A DNA stretch of 30,684 nucleotides, taken from assembly GCA_003170575.1 (NCBI GenBank), contig PMZB01000174.1:1-30684 (forward strand). The letters run 5' to 3'. Within the stretch, counting starts at the first letter, position 1. Each line of letters begins with the position of its first letter. Below, piece by piece: positions 8,171 through 16,336 of this stretch. Source of the stretch: Chlamydiia bacterium (GTDB lineage: Bacteria; Chlamydiota; Chlamydiia; Chlamydiales; FEN-1388). Under the pieces are notes generated by a model, which saw only the letters and a list, made by a program, of their open reading frames with translations, made no database searches and had not been told where the DNA came from. The translations under genes and the position numbers were made by a program.

Positions 8171-8713
8171 ATGATTGTAGCCGCCCCATCCTTTCAACTT
8201 ACCTGTCAAAACTCAGGTATTTGCAATCCAGATATTAGTGATGATGTCATTGGTGTGCAGATAAAGCAAAATTGCCCACCAAATACATTTTCATGGATTG
8301 ATGTGCGTAGCATGCCTCATCAATTCACAACGGTGCCCACTCCACAGGCTATACCTTCTCGGTTTGTTCAATTTCAATCTACAACGTATCAGTCATGTAA
8401 ACACATTTTAAGCATTTTGATTCGGAGGACAGAGCTCGAGACGCTCATTTTAAATCAAGTGGCGAGGGGGATATTAGGTTCGAATAATCCGGATGATCAG
8501 ACGGCAGCACGTTCAGCTTTTTGGCAAAACTATACAATTACCCTCTTTGTCTCAATGGATGGTAGTTATAATTATGATGTTTTTCCTGAACAGGGAAAGA
8601 CGACACAAGTAGCAGCACTAGTTGCAACAACTTATTCTGGATGGTACGCAAGGTATGGTACATGGCTTGGAACTGTAGGCTGGTGGATTGGGAAGAAATT
8701 GAGGATTATATAG
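8171..8713 (+). CDS. Gene 4A-3: small cassette protein, subfamily I
   Basis: 180 residues, closely similar to the protein at 7124-7672 over its first 145 residues (C.NSGICNPDISDDVIG, FSWIDVRSMPHQFTTVPT, GSNNPDDQTAARSAFWQNY). The Trp-rich tail (YGTWLGTVGWWIGKKLRII) differs from its sister's. It starts 12 nt after the stop of 4A-2. It lacks a CaaX tail. Confidence 0.8.
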   Translation: MIVAAPSFQLTCQNSGICNPDISDDVIGVQIKQNCPPNTFSWIDVRSMPHQFTTVPTPQAIPSRFVQFQSTTYQSCKHILSILIRRTELETLILNQVARGILGSNNPDDQTAARSAFWQNYTITLFVSMDGSYNYDVFPEQGKTTQVAALVATTYSGWYARYGTWLGTVGWWIGKKLRII

Positions 8714-8754
8714 TAGATGATCTAACATTTTTGAAAGGAGGAAGGAAAGTTTTT

Positions 8755-9204
8755 ATGGTAATTGTACAAAATCTTTGTCATCAATTGGGCATTTGCGATC
8801 CTGCAATTGCAGATGAAGCCATCTCAGACCGAGTCAGGATGGCATGTCCTGTTGGAACATATTCTTCAATTGTGGTTTGTACCACAGCTCATCGTTTTCT
8901 AACGGGACGGCAGATAGAGCCTTCTCGATTGATTACATTCCAACCTACCTACCGTGAAGCAGCCAAGAACTTACTTAGCATTATTTTTCAACGGACAACC
9001 CAAGAAATTCTTTTGCTAGTGGGAACACTTCAAGGTTTACTAGGCTCTCAAGATCCAGAAGACAGACATTATGCAGCGTCAGCCTACTGGCAAAATCACA
9101 CAATTAAGGGGTATATCTCAATGGGAGAAGCGGAAGCTTTTAATTGGGACATAGAAACAGAGCAAGGAGCTGTTACCTTCAGAGTTTTTGCGCTGGGAAT
9201 TTAG
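8755..9204 (+). CDS. Gene 4A-4: small cassette protein, subfamily II, no CaaX
   Basis: I start at the ATG 8755 (149 residues), which aligns with the other family N-termini (VIVQNLCHQLGICDPAI); purine-rich AAGGAGGAAGGAAAG precedes it. An upstream in-frame extension to 8641 overlaps gene 4A-3 in another frame and is not homologous. The body keeps LGSQDPEDRHYAASAYWQN, but the tail reads EQGAVTFRVFALGI and not the CTIL of its relatives. It is the last plus-strand gene of unit A and is followed by a hairpin facing gene 5. Confidence 0.78.
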   Translation: MVIVQNLCHQLGICDPAIADEAISDRVRMACPVGTYSSIVVCTTAHRFLTGRQIEPSRLITFQPTYREAAKNLLSIIFQRTTQEILLLVGTLQGLLGSQDPEDRHYAASAYWQNHTIKGYISMGEAEAFNWDIETEQGAVTFRVFALGI

Positions 9205-9211
9205 AAAGTTG

Positions 9212-9285
9212 CTCTAGCTCGAGTTTCATGTTTTTGGAGTTTCTTTGAAAGAAAAAATTCCTAAGAAATAAAACTCGCGCTAGAG
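9212..9285. terminator. Hairpin between convergent genes 4A-4 and 5A
   Basis: A 15-bp inverted repeat, CTCTAGCTCGAGTTT (9212-9226) against AAACTCGCGCTAGAG (9271-9285), with one mismatch. The loop of 44 nt contains a weaker inner stem and T/A runs. It sits 8 nt after one stop and 7 nt before the other, so it probably ends both convergent transcripts. Unit B lacks it. Confidence 0.65.
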
Positions 9286-9291
9286 ATTAAA

Positions 9292-10458
9292 TCACAAGGG
9301 GGTAGGCTCCTTAGGCAATGGCTTATAGAACAGAACCAAAGCATGCATTTTTTGAGCATCATCTTCCCTATAACCAAGTTCGACAAGCTCTTGTTTCCCA
9401 CAGATAAGAAATGAGCTATAAGCATCTTTCCAACGTGTTTTGAGGAGATGGTCTAGCTCTTTGGCTAATTGATTTGCTAACCTTCCTTGCTTTGTTATGA
9501 GACATTGCATGCGTTCCCGGAAACTTTTTAATGGGGTTATCTCTAAAGAAAAACAGTCTCTTATGTTTTCCAGATGCTCGAAAAATATTGATGACTCAGA
9601 TCTTCCCCTCCTTCTTCTTTCTTCATTTCTCTCAAATGCAATCTGATCATCTGGTTTAAAGAGGGTAACTACGTCGCAAGGCTGTTTTGGTTGCCCAGGT
9701 TGATGAAGATTTTTGAGCTTATGCAATCGTCCTTCTCCACCACCAGCTTGGTATTCGCCTTGCACCTGGTACTTTTCAACAAGCTTATTAAATTCGTTTC
9801 CACTTGGGGGTTGGAAATAATATTGCCTAGATTCAGGATCAAAAAGAGGCTTAGGTTGTGGTTGGGGCTCGTTGATAGGAGAAGCTAGGATGAGAGACAT
9901 ATCAATCGGTACAGGCTGTGTAGTATTGCTTTTATCAGCTATATATTTGGCAGCATGACTCACAACTGCAACCCCGCCTACAATCATCGCTCCCATAGTA
10001 AAGCTGCACATAGGGTTTGCAATGACCGGAAGAATAGCGACAACTGATACAACATCCCAAAAACAATGAAGATAGCGATTTTCTCCTCCAAATCCCATCG
10101 AGACATGTTTGAGAACATCAAAGACAACAGCATTGATAACCCCTGCACGAAGTGCCCATGCGACATGAAGAGTTGATTTGATCAAACTTTGGCATGTTGT
10201 TCTTTTCGTTGGTAAAGATTGGAAGGGTGAAATGAGCGCGCTATGTACGGCTACGCATGAAGAAAATGCGGCTTGAAAAAGCGACCAGAATGGGGTTGTG
10301 CATGTCGTCACTTTTATTGCACCGGCAAGCAGAGATCCAATCCCCCCACTAGTCACAAAAGGTGCGCTCATCAAGGGATCTTCACTTATCGTTCGTGCAA
10401 AGGATGCATATTTTTCCACCCAATGCGCACACTGCTCTCTGATCATGCTACACGTCAT
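9292..10458 (-). CDS. Gene 5A: Inc-like membrane protein with C-terminal YF/LFYK domain
   Basis: 388 residues from the ATG at 10458, preceded by GAGGTG; a GTG four codons upstream overlaps that SD. Residues 30-78 hold two closely spaced hydrophobic segments, and residues 95-170 hold two or three more (around 131-150 and 152-170 the strongest). A linker with PQPQPKP at 198-204 leads to the YF/LFYK domain (about 203-388: LFDPESRQYYF, CDVVTLFKPDDQ, W.DAYSSFLICG, HALVLFYKPLPKEP). Paired hydrophobic hairpins with a cytosolic domain recall chlamydial inclusion-membrane (Inc) proteins, though no Inc family is recognised. It is convergent to genes 1-4. A conserved TAAAAT upstream (also in 5B) may be its -10. 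Its partner is probably gene 3, which carries the same domain. Confidence 0.8.
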   Translation of the reverse strand: MTCSMIREQCAHWVEKYASFARTISEDPLMSAPFVTSGGIGSLLAGAIKVTTCTTPFWSLFQAAFSSCVAVHSALISPFQSLPTKRTTCQSLIKSTLHVAWALRAGVINAVVFDVLKHVSMGFGGENRYLHCFWDVVSVVAILPVIANPMCSFTMGAMIVGGVAVVSHAAKYIADKSNTTQPVPIDMSLILASPINEPQPQPKPLFDPESRQYYFQPPSGNEFNKLVEKYQVQGEYQAGGGEGRLHKLKNLHQPGQPKQPCDVVTLFKPDDQIAFERNEERRRRGRSESSIFFEHLENIRDCFSLEITPLKSFRERMQCLITKQGRLANQLAKELDHLLKTRWKDAYSSFLICGKQELVELGYREDDAQKMHALVLFYKPLPKEPTPL

Positions 10459-10512
10459 AACACACCTCACTTTTGAAGAGTGAAGGTATTTTAGCTTTTT
10501 TGCGGATTAATC

Positions 10513-10602
10513 TTAATGCAAGTTTACAACTGGCGAGTTATTGAAGATCGACATCCAAACAACAGTGAAGGCTTTTGATCGCTGGTGAGTGTGCATCTTC
10601 AT
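10513..10602 (-). pseudogene. 5' scrap of the multicopper oxidase gene at the A/B junction
   Basis: Minus-strand MKMHTHQRSKAFTVVWMSIF matches the oxidase N-terminus MKMRAHQLSKAFTVIWMSVF, then departs (NNSPVVNLH-stop) into DNA upstream of gene 5. The oxidase SD (AAGGAGGATGAAG) is also kept. Only about 18 codons are oxidase-derived. It is a scar of the duplication, not a gene. Confidence 0.85.
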
Positions 10603-10639
10603 CCTCCTTGTAGTCAATTCTGGACCAGAATTAACCGAT

Positions 10640-10992
10640 AAACTTTTGATGGCAAAAAAGTAGCCTAATCCACATAATGGCCCGCAAACAATGTCGACTT
10701 AGATCCCCACAGAAAATCTGTTTGTGGAGCGGTTCAGGAGGTCAACATGCGTATGAGAAAGTCTTTCTCAGAAGCTACAAATTTGTTCTCAGCCATTACC
10801 TATTGTCCCTCTATTTCTTCGCTTCTTTTTTTACCTCACACATTTTCTGAGAAGATATTTTTTTTCAAAAGACCGATCACAAGCAATTTACAAAGAGGAG
10901 GTAAAGGAAAAAAAATCAATGTGGTCTCCACATCACATTTTCAGGGACTTTAAAAATCAAAAAAGTAGAGTGTAAAAAAACCGGGGGTGTTT
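10640..10992 (+). promoter_or_regulatory. Leader region of unit B
   Basis: This is nearly identical to 2885-3247. The dyad is more complete here: ACAGA AAA TCTGT (10709-10721) inside CCACA...TGTGG (10707-10727). It carries an AGGAGG before a leader ORF and the same self-complementary CTTTCTCAGAAG / TTCTGAGAAG elements. Gene 1B's SD is degenerate (GGGGGTG). Confidence 0.5.
10747..10953 (+). CDS. Leader ORF of unit B with good SD
   Basis: 68 codons (MRMRKSFSEATNLFSAITYC...) with AGGAGG 5 nt before the ATG, ending 40 nt before gene 1B. The spacing and SD would suit a translated leader peptide or a small protein with a hydrophobic middle and a Lys/Arg-rich C-terminal half. The unit A copy has lost the ATG, and unit C keeps only a fragment, so any role is not essential in every unit. 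Confidence 0.3.
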   Translation: MRMRKSFSEATNLFSAITYCPSISSLLFLPHTFSEKIFFFKRPITSNLQRGGKGKKINVVSTSHFQGL

Positions 10993-12123
10993 ATGTCAAG
11001 TAGTTCAAGTGTTGTGAATGGAATCGCTACGGCAGTCAATTTGTTGTGCGATCTGGCTATGTTAGGCGAGGCGGCGGATACCTTGCTGCAAGCAGTCGAT
11101 CATAATGAGAACCCGCTCCTTGAAACAGCAACATTAATCAATTCTCTTGCTTTGGTTGGTTTTTCGGCCACAGAAATTGGCGGCCTATGTGCAGGTCTAA
11201 AGAGTGAAACTTTACAAAAAATAAAATCTGGTGAACTACTGCCAAGAGCATTGAATGTTCCACTCCAATGCGGGACACAATTAATGCAAGTAGTTAGAGA
11301 AGAAGATGAAAATCATCCCATCGAACTTCGCCACTTGCTTCGGGTTATGGAAAAGGGCCTCGTTGCTCCTCTTGCCGACATGTCTCGAACTGCTGCATCT
11401 GCAGAAGCATATTACGAACAGCATTTTCTTGATATGACTCCTGAGGAACTCAAGAAAGCCGAAAGACCAATTTACAAACTAGTAGATTATGGGGAGGATG
11501 CTCACTGGAAAATTGTTGGCTATAAGCCGGTTGATCCTGAAGAATGCAAAAGAAATTTGCAAAGCCTGCATACGCAGTTTGTGGCAGCGACAGTTGTACG
11601 CGTTGCTGCACGCAACAGTGTAGTAGAAAGGGTTGTGTGTGATTTGGGCATACCTACCATTCAGAGACTTGCTGCCTTTTTTGGCTGGTATGCACCAATC
11701 GGACAAAATCCTGGTGGCGGAGCGGGAGGGCCAGGCGGAGCAGGAATTCATCCAGCAGGGGGTGCAGCTTCTCATGATGTGGTGGAACAAGAATTAAACA
11801 TAGATCTCGTTAACTTTCCCAATATTCCAGAGCCTCTCCATGGAGATGAGGTATTACAACTATATGTTTGCCCCATTACTCAACGCCCTATTCGCGATCC
11901 TGTGCGCGATCCTACCAATAACATAACTCTCTATGAGCGAAGCGCAATTGTGAATTGGTTAAGGCAAAACCCCGTTTCTCCAATAACAAAATTGCCATTG
12001 AGGATAGAAGACTTGCTGGAAGCGCCTGTTGAGCGCAATCTCATCAATCAGCGATTACAAGAATATCAAGATGCATTGCATCACTTCTTCGAGGAGCATG
12101 CGGCAGCACCTATAGGAGATTAG
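10993..12123 (+). CDS. Gene 1B: U-box domain protein, paralogue of gene 1A
   Basis: 376 residues from the ATG at 10993; the GTG at 10987 is part of the SD-like GGGGGTGTTT. The layout copies gene 1A: helical N-terminus (CDLAMLGEAADTLLQA; VGFSATEIGGLCAGLK), the motif EAYYEQHFLDMTPEELKKAE, a short GGAGGPGGAG linker, then a U-box at about 291-366 (YVCPITQRPIRDPVRDP, YERSAIVNWLRQ, SPITKLPL). The core is closer to the U-box consensus than that of 1A (IRDPV and YER retained). Expected to bind host E2 enzymes; the target is unknown. It lacks the Ala/Pro tail of gene 1A. A hairpin separates it from gene 2B. Confidence 0.82.
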   Translation: MSSSSSVVNGIATAVNLLCDLAMLGEAADTLLQAVDHNENPLLETATLINSLALVGFSATEIGGLCAGLKSETLQKIKSGELLPRALNVPLQCGTQLMQVVREEDENHPIELRHLLRVMEKGLVAPLADMSRTAASAEAYYEQHFLDMTPEELKKAERPIYKLVDYGEDAHWKIVGYKPVDPEECKRNLQSLHTQFVAATVVRVAARNSVVERVVCDLGIPTIQRLAAFFGWYAPIGQNPGGGAGGPGGAGIHPAGGAASHDVVEQELNIDLVNFPNIPEPLHGDEVLQLYVCPITQRPIRDPVRDPTNNITLYERSAIVNWLRQNPVSPITKLPLRIEDLLEAPVERNLINQRLQEYQDALHHFFEEHAAAPIGD

Positions 12124-12144
12124 AGCATCTATAGTTAAAAAAAG

Positions 12145-12176
12145 CTGAAGGATTGGCTGTTTAGCCAATTCTTCAG
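12145..12176 (+). other. Hairpin between genes 1B and 2B
   Basis: A 14-bp stem (CTGAAGGATTGGCT at 12145-12158 with 12163-12176, one G-T pair) and a GTTT loop. It is followed by TTTG only, so it may be a weak terminator, attenuator or processing site. Its sequence is unrelated to the hairpin at 4420-4473. Confidence 0.65.
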
Positions 12177-12196
12177 TTTGTATAAGGAAGGCACTT

Positions 12197-14677
12197 ATGG
12201 TGTTATCTGTTTGTTTGACTGTGGGTACTGCAATAGGCGTTGCTGCGACTGTGGGAAGTGGTTGTTTGGATTTTTTGGCTGTGACCGATGATAAAGCAAT
12301 GCCAAAATCGCAAAAGGTGTTTCGCATATTAACTAACGCCCTAACACTCGGGACTCTACCTCTTGCGTTTGCAGCTACTGTAGCTAAGGCACCTGCAGCT
12401 ATACGATTGGCTTTAAACGGAGCTGCAGCTGCAGCAACCCTTACGCAAAGAGTAGCTGTTCTTTCTGGAAGAGAAAGCCCTCTTGGCTTTGGGGATTATT
12501 TGGACCTAGGAGCAGGTACCCTCATTAGTGTATGCGGCCTTGTAAATGATGCTATTATTTTCAAACCTGAATTTTTTGGTTCTCAGAGACAGCTTACAGA
12601 AAATGTATCAAGTATTGGAAACTTGATAGGTAAGTGTGTTGAAACCCACGTGTATGAAGCGTGGAGCCCTATTGGAAATCTTGTAAAGCGTTTTATAGAA
12701 CAGCCTCTTTTTGTGGTAGCTCCCAATCAAGGACAAGGACGGCCATGCATTGTTTTGGCACCAATAAACGCTGAAGCAATTTACCATATGCAGCAAATGC
12801 AAACTATCGACCAGGTCGAAGAGATCCCTTCTCTTTTTCATAGCGACGATGTTTTAAAGCAATTTCGCTGTGCTCTATCAGGTAAACCTATACGTCACAT
12901 GTTGGTTGTTGCGGGAACAGAAAGTAGTGCACACCCTATTTGGTTCGAATCTCGCGCAATTCTGCAAAAAATTGATCAAAGACAAAAGCCTGCTCGATGG
13001 CCAGAGGGCATTGGTTTTGCACGAGAAAACTTGCGGGAATTTCCCGCTAAGCAAACACAAATTGACACGGCACTAAACACAATCTTAGACGAGCTTCATA
13101 GGGCGGAATTCCGATTTGAGCCACTGGAGAATTTCGCACATCCAGAGATTCAAAAATATTTACAAATGGTGGCTATTTTAAAAGCAATTGGATTAGAAAG
13201 AATCAACACGATGCAAGATGTTGAGATTTGTGACACTATTGTTGAAAGAGTTTCTCCAAAGACAATTGCAAATGTGCGTGTGAATACTATATGGCATCAA
13301 TTCCATGCGGGAGAGCAACCTAAGCCGACAAAGGTCATTCATTTGACACCCACAGTTGCCTGGGTAAGACAACCACCTCTTTCTGAAGAAGAGTTATTTG
13401 CAGCAACTCGAGCAGCCCTCATTTCAAAAGATCAGAGAGACAAAAAAGCTTTACTGCTTGCGAAGATACCTTTTGAGATCCGGGTATCTACCGATTTACA
13501 AGATTTACTGATCTGCTCTGAATTTGTACGATCTGACTATGAAAGAAAAACGGAACTTCTTCATATGATGAAAGAGGTCCTTCAGGTCGACCGGCTTCAT
13601 GACCTCTTCGATGATGAACTTGCAGACAGAATCGTTGCAGGAATTCCAAAAAAATTTATTGTAAATGTATCTGTGCATTCTCTAGAGTATCGATTTGCTG
13701 AAAACCCAAAACCTACAAGAGCTATTGTTTTTACTCCACCTTGGGGGTCTAGCAAGATGGAAAGTTCTGTAGATAGTCTCTTCGCTGCTGCAAGATTTCT
13801 TTTCGGCTCTCAAACTGAAATTGACAAACAGGAACTTAATAATTGCGGCCCGTTTATTATCTATGTTGATAGCAATTTTCAAGACTTAGATATTAAGGAA
13901 CTTGAAAATTTTGCACACCCAGGGAATATGGTGGCTATTTTAAAAGCAATCGGATTAGAAAGAATCGGCACGATGCAAGATGTTGAGATTTGTGATACTA
14001 TTGTTGAAAAAGTTTCTCCAAATTTTATAGCGGATGTGCGTGTAAATACCATACAGCATCAATTTCGGGCGAGAGAGCAACCTAAGCTTACAAAAGTGAT
14101 ACGTTTTACTCCCACAGTTACTTGGAGCAAGCCACCTCTTTCTGAAGAAGAGTTAGTCGCGGCAGCTCGAGCAGTTCTTCTTTCGCAAAATCCAAGAGAC
14201 AAAAGAGCCTTAGAGCTTGCTCAAATACCCTTTGAGATCAAAGTATCTACCAATTTACAAGATATTCAGATCTGCTCTGAGTTCGTAAAATCTGACTATG
14301 AAAGAAAAACAGAACTTCTCCAGATGATGAAAAGGGTTCTTCAAGTCGAACAGCTTCAGCAACTCGCCGATGATGAGCTTGCAGATAGTATTATAGCAAG
14401 AATTTCAAAAAAACTTATTGTAAATGTTTCTGTGCATTCTCTAGCGTATCGATTTGCCGGAACTGTTGCCCCAAAACCTACACGATCCATTGTTTTTGCT
14501 CCACCAGTGAGAGGGCCTGGCAAGAAGGTCGGTTCTGCAGATAGCTTGTTCGCTGCTGCAAGATTCCTTTTCGGCTCTGAACGTGAAATAGATAAGCAGG
14601 AACTTAAGAAATGCCGCACATTTATTATCTACATAGATAACAATTTTCAGAACATAGAGATAAAGGAGATTTTGTAA
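12197..14677 (+). CDS. Gene 2B: U-box-like domain plus four C-terminal repeat domains
   Basis: 826 residues; AAGGAAGG lies 5 nt before the ATG. Residues 1-125 are Ala-rich and more hydrophobic than in 2A (VGTAIGVAATVGSGCLDFLA). A diverged U-box sits at about 222-295 (FRCALSGKPIRH, WFESRAILQKI, FARENLREF). Then come four repeat domains where 2A has two: about 334-440, 461-568, 590-695 and 715-826. The increase comes from an in-frame tandem duplication of 777 nt. The motif SLFAAARFLFGS..EIDKQEL.... occurs at the end of both second-type repeats. Genes 2B and 3B are 2 nt apart. The repeated part is probably the target- or partner-binding half, given how readily it varies; that is inference. Confidence 0.76.
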   Translation: MVLSVCLTVGTAIGVAATVGSGCLDFLAVTDDKAMPKSQKVFRILTNALTLGTLPLAFAATVAKAPAAIRLALNGAAAAATLTQRVAVLSGRESPLGFGDYLDLGAGTLISVCGLVNDAIIFKPEFFGSQRQLTENVSSIGNLIGKCVETHVYEAWSPIGNLVKRFIEQPLFVVAPNQGQGRPCIVLAPINAEAIYHMQQMQTIDQVEEIPSLFHSDDVLKQFRCALSGKPIRHMLVVAGTESSAHPIWFESRAILQKIDQRQKPARWPEGIGFARENLREFPAKQTQIDTALNTILDELHRAEFRFEPLENFAHPEIQKYLQMVAILKAIGLERINTMQDVEICDTIVERVSPKTIANVRVNTIWHQFHAGEQPKPTKVIHLTPTVAWVRQPPLSEEELFAATRAALISKDQRDKKALLLAKIPFEIRVSTDLQDLLICSEFVRSDYERKTELLHMMKEVLQVDRLHDLFDDELADRIVAGIPKKFIVNVSVHSLEYRFAENPKPTRAIVFTPPWGSSKMESSVDSLFAAARFLFGSQTEIDKQELNNCGPFIIYVDSNFQDLDIKELENFAHPGNMVAILKAIGLERIGTMQDVEICDTIVEKVSPNFIADVRVNTIQHQFRAREQPKLTKVIRFTPTVTWSKPPLSEEELVAAARAVLLSQNPRDKRALELAQIPFEIKVSTNLQDIQICSEFVKSDYERKTELLQMMKRVLQVEQLQQLADDELADSIIARISKKLIVNVSVHSLAYRFAGTVAPKPTRSIVFAPPVRGPGKKVGSADSLFAAARFLFGSEREIDKQELKKCRTFIIYIDNNFQNIEIKEIL
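13127..14674 (+). repeat. In-frame 777-nt tandem duplication within gene 2B
   Basis: Segment 13127-13903 is repeated at 13904-14674. Both start ENFAHP, share MVAILKAIGLERI.TMQDVE, and end with a D..F.....IKE motif. The copies have diverged but stay in frame. Each copy holds two related sub-repeats. Gene 2A carries a single copy. Confidence 0.9.
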
Positions 14678-14679
14678 GT

Positions 14680-15585
14680 ATGGCTGCTACATGGACTACT
14701 CTTGATTTAGTGAAATCTGATACCTACTCCCCCGTTGAAAGGAGAGATATCTCAGAGCTGCAAGAAACTGCGAGGGTGAAAAAGAAGGATCTCTTCCCCT
14801 TTTTTATGCCCCCCCCACCTCTTTCCCCTATTGCAGAGTGTAGAGAGGAAATGCCTCAAAGACGAGTATATCAAGAGTCGATCAACGAGCAGGTGAAAAG
14901 ACGTTTTGATAAAATAATGTTTAATAGCCCGACCTTCAACTTAATACATTGCAAAGATGTTCAACCCGAGGGTCTCCAAGATGCCCCTCCTCAAGCAATT
15001 TCTCAACCTGAAGACACCCAAGAACCTCAGCCAAGTCTTGCTCTTTGCCAACCTAAGCCTAGCGAAATCCAAACAACAGAGTTAAAAACTTTTTTTGACC
15101 CTGAATATAATTCGTATTATTTTAAACCCATTCCCTTTGGGGAGGTCGCCAGATTTGTGGAAAACTTTCAGGTGGAAGGTGGATATTCCGGACTATGCTG
15201 CGGGAGATTGAGGAAGCTGAAAAATCTAACAAAGAGTGGCTACCCAGAAGAACGGTGCGACATAATTGCTCTGACAAAAGATCGTCGACAAGTTGAGTAT
15301 GAAGCCAAGATAACTAAAGGTAATTTTGTTTTGGGTATAATAAAAAATATTTGTGATGGATGCACAGACTTTCAATCCAGATCTGTGAAAAAGTGGCAAG
15401 CAAAACAAGCAGAAGCATGTGGACAAATTGTCGAGGCATTGCAAACCAAAAAAGAAGAATGGCATTATGACAGCTTTATGATTGCGGACGAAAAGATGTT
15501 AATAGAGCTAGGGTATATTGAGGAAGATGCGAAAAAAATACACCTCCTTGCTCTTTTTTATAAAAAGGTTCCGATGCAACCTTAG
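14680..15585 (+). CDS. Gene 3B: Pro-rich N-terminus with C-terminal YF/LFYK domain
   Basis: 301 residues, paralogue of gene 3A: the opening PVERRDISELQETARVKKKD matches 3A's PVEREDIAELKETARVKRQD. A Pro/Gln-rich linker follows (residues about 100-126). The YF/LFYK domain is at about 128-301: FFDPEYNSYYF, ERCDIIALTKDRRQ, W.YDSFMIADEKMLIELGY, HLLALFYKKVPMQP. The domain is soluble here and membrane-linked in gene 5. Fragments of this gene's tail recur at 16118-16162 and 18287-18369, showing that it lies at recombination-prone joints. Confidence 0.8.
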   Translation: MAATWTTLDLVKSDTYSPVERRDISELQETARVKKKDLFPFFMPPPPLSPIAECREEMPQRRVYQESINEQVKRRFDKIMFNSPTFNLIHCKDVQPEGLQDAPPQAISQPEDTQEPQPSLALCQPKPSEIQTTELKTFFDPEYNSYYFKPIPFGEVARFVENFQVEGGYSGLCCGRLRKLKNLTKSGYPEERCDIIALTKDRRQVEYEAKITKGNFVLGIIKNICDGCTDFQSRSVKKWQAKQAEACGQIVEALQTKKEEWHYDSFMIADEKMLIELGYIEEDAKKIHLLALFYKKVPMQP

Positions 15586-15659
15586 AGCTGAATTCAAAAG
15601 GTTTAACAAATCGAACGTATTGCAACTATGTCATTTTATGAAATGAGGAAAAAATTTGC

Positions 15660-16127
15660 ATGAGTACTGTACCACCATTTTTTGATGATTTTGGAGCTCG
15701 TTGCCGGCAATTGGGCATTTGTGATCCTAAGATTGACGATGCCACTGTCTCAAAACGAATCCTAAAAGTGTGCCCTGCTGGAACATACACTTCTTTATAT
15801 GTTCACACCATGTACCATCATTTTTCTACTTATCCTGGAACAGAAGTGAAGCGTTATCGATTGGTTCAATTCAAGCCTACGAACAATGAGACACTATGGA
15901 ACATGCTTTGCGTTATTTTTAAAAGGACAATCAATGAAACCGTTAATCTAGGGCGTGCAGTTGAAGGCTTGCTGGGCTCTCCAGATCCCAAAAACAGACA
16001 TTATGCACAGTCGGCCTACTGGCAAAATTACACAATTAAGCTGTATGTCAGAATGGAAAGAGCGTTTGAATGGGGTATAGATGTTGAACAAGATCCTGCT
16101 ACTGGAATAGCTCAAATAGCTTTATGA
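15660..16127 (+). CDS. Gene 4B-1: subfamily II protein with tail replaced at a deletion junction
   Basis: 155 residues, family landmarks intact (CRQLGICDPKIDDATVS, HHFSTYPG, LGSPDPKNRHYAQSAYWQNYTIKLYV). Its last codons and stop come from foreign sequence: from about 16117 the DNA matches the tail of gene 3 (ATAGCTTTATGATTGCAGAC). The expected KIS.ICTIL end is therefore missing. The protein may still fold, but it has lost the CaaX tail. Confidence 0.75.
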   Translation: MSTVPPFFDDFGARCRQLGICDPKIDDATVSKRILKVCPAGTYTSLYVHTMYHHFSTYPGTEVKRYRLVQFKPTNNETLWNMLCVIFKRTINETVNLGRAVEGLLGSPDPKNRHYAQSAYWQNYTIKLYVRMERAFEWGIDVEQDPATGIAQIAL

Positions 16128-16162
16128 TTGCAGACGGTAGAGATGAATTCAAAAATTTTAAC
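16118..16162 (+). pseudogene. Remnant of a gene 3 tail between gene 4 copies
   Basis: AGCTTTATGATTGCAGACG matches gene 3B at 15473 onward. It is joined by a deletion to TAGAGATGAATTCAAAAATT, which matches the DNA just after the gene 3B stop. So a further gene 3 to gene 4 junction once existed here and has collapsed. Confidence 0.7.
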
Positions 16163-16309
16163 CTGAGGTGTTATAATTACGATATTTCTGCTGACCAGGG
16201 AATGGTAACAGAGGTTGTTGGTTACTTAGGCAAACAGAAAAAACCAGATGAAGCTTCTCAAGGAGCAAGAGTTGCTCCAAACTCTTCTGGGTGGTGTGTC
16301 ATTTTATAA
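16124..16309 (+). CDS. Gene 4B-2 fragment ending in CaaX (CVIL)
   Basis: 61 codons. The first third reads through the gene 3 remnant. From CYNYDISADQG on it resembles the SYNYDV region late in subfamily I proteins, then ends NSSGWCVIL-stop. CVIL is a textbook CaaX sequence (two aliphatic residues, Leu last). The N-terminal core of the family is missing, so it is likely a decayed copy whose 3' end survived. Whether it is translated is unclear; no SD is obvious. Confidence 0.4.
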   Translation: MIADGRDEFKNFNLRCYNYDISADQGMVTEVVGYLGKQKKPDEASQGARVAPNSSGWCVIL

Positions 16310-16336
16310 GAGGTTAAAAGAATTTTTATCGGTATT

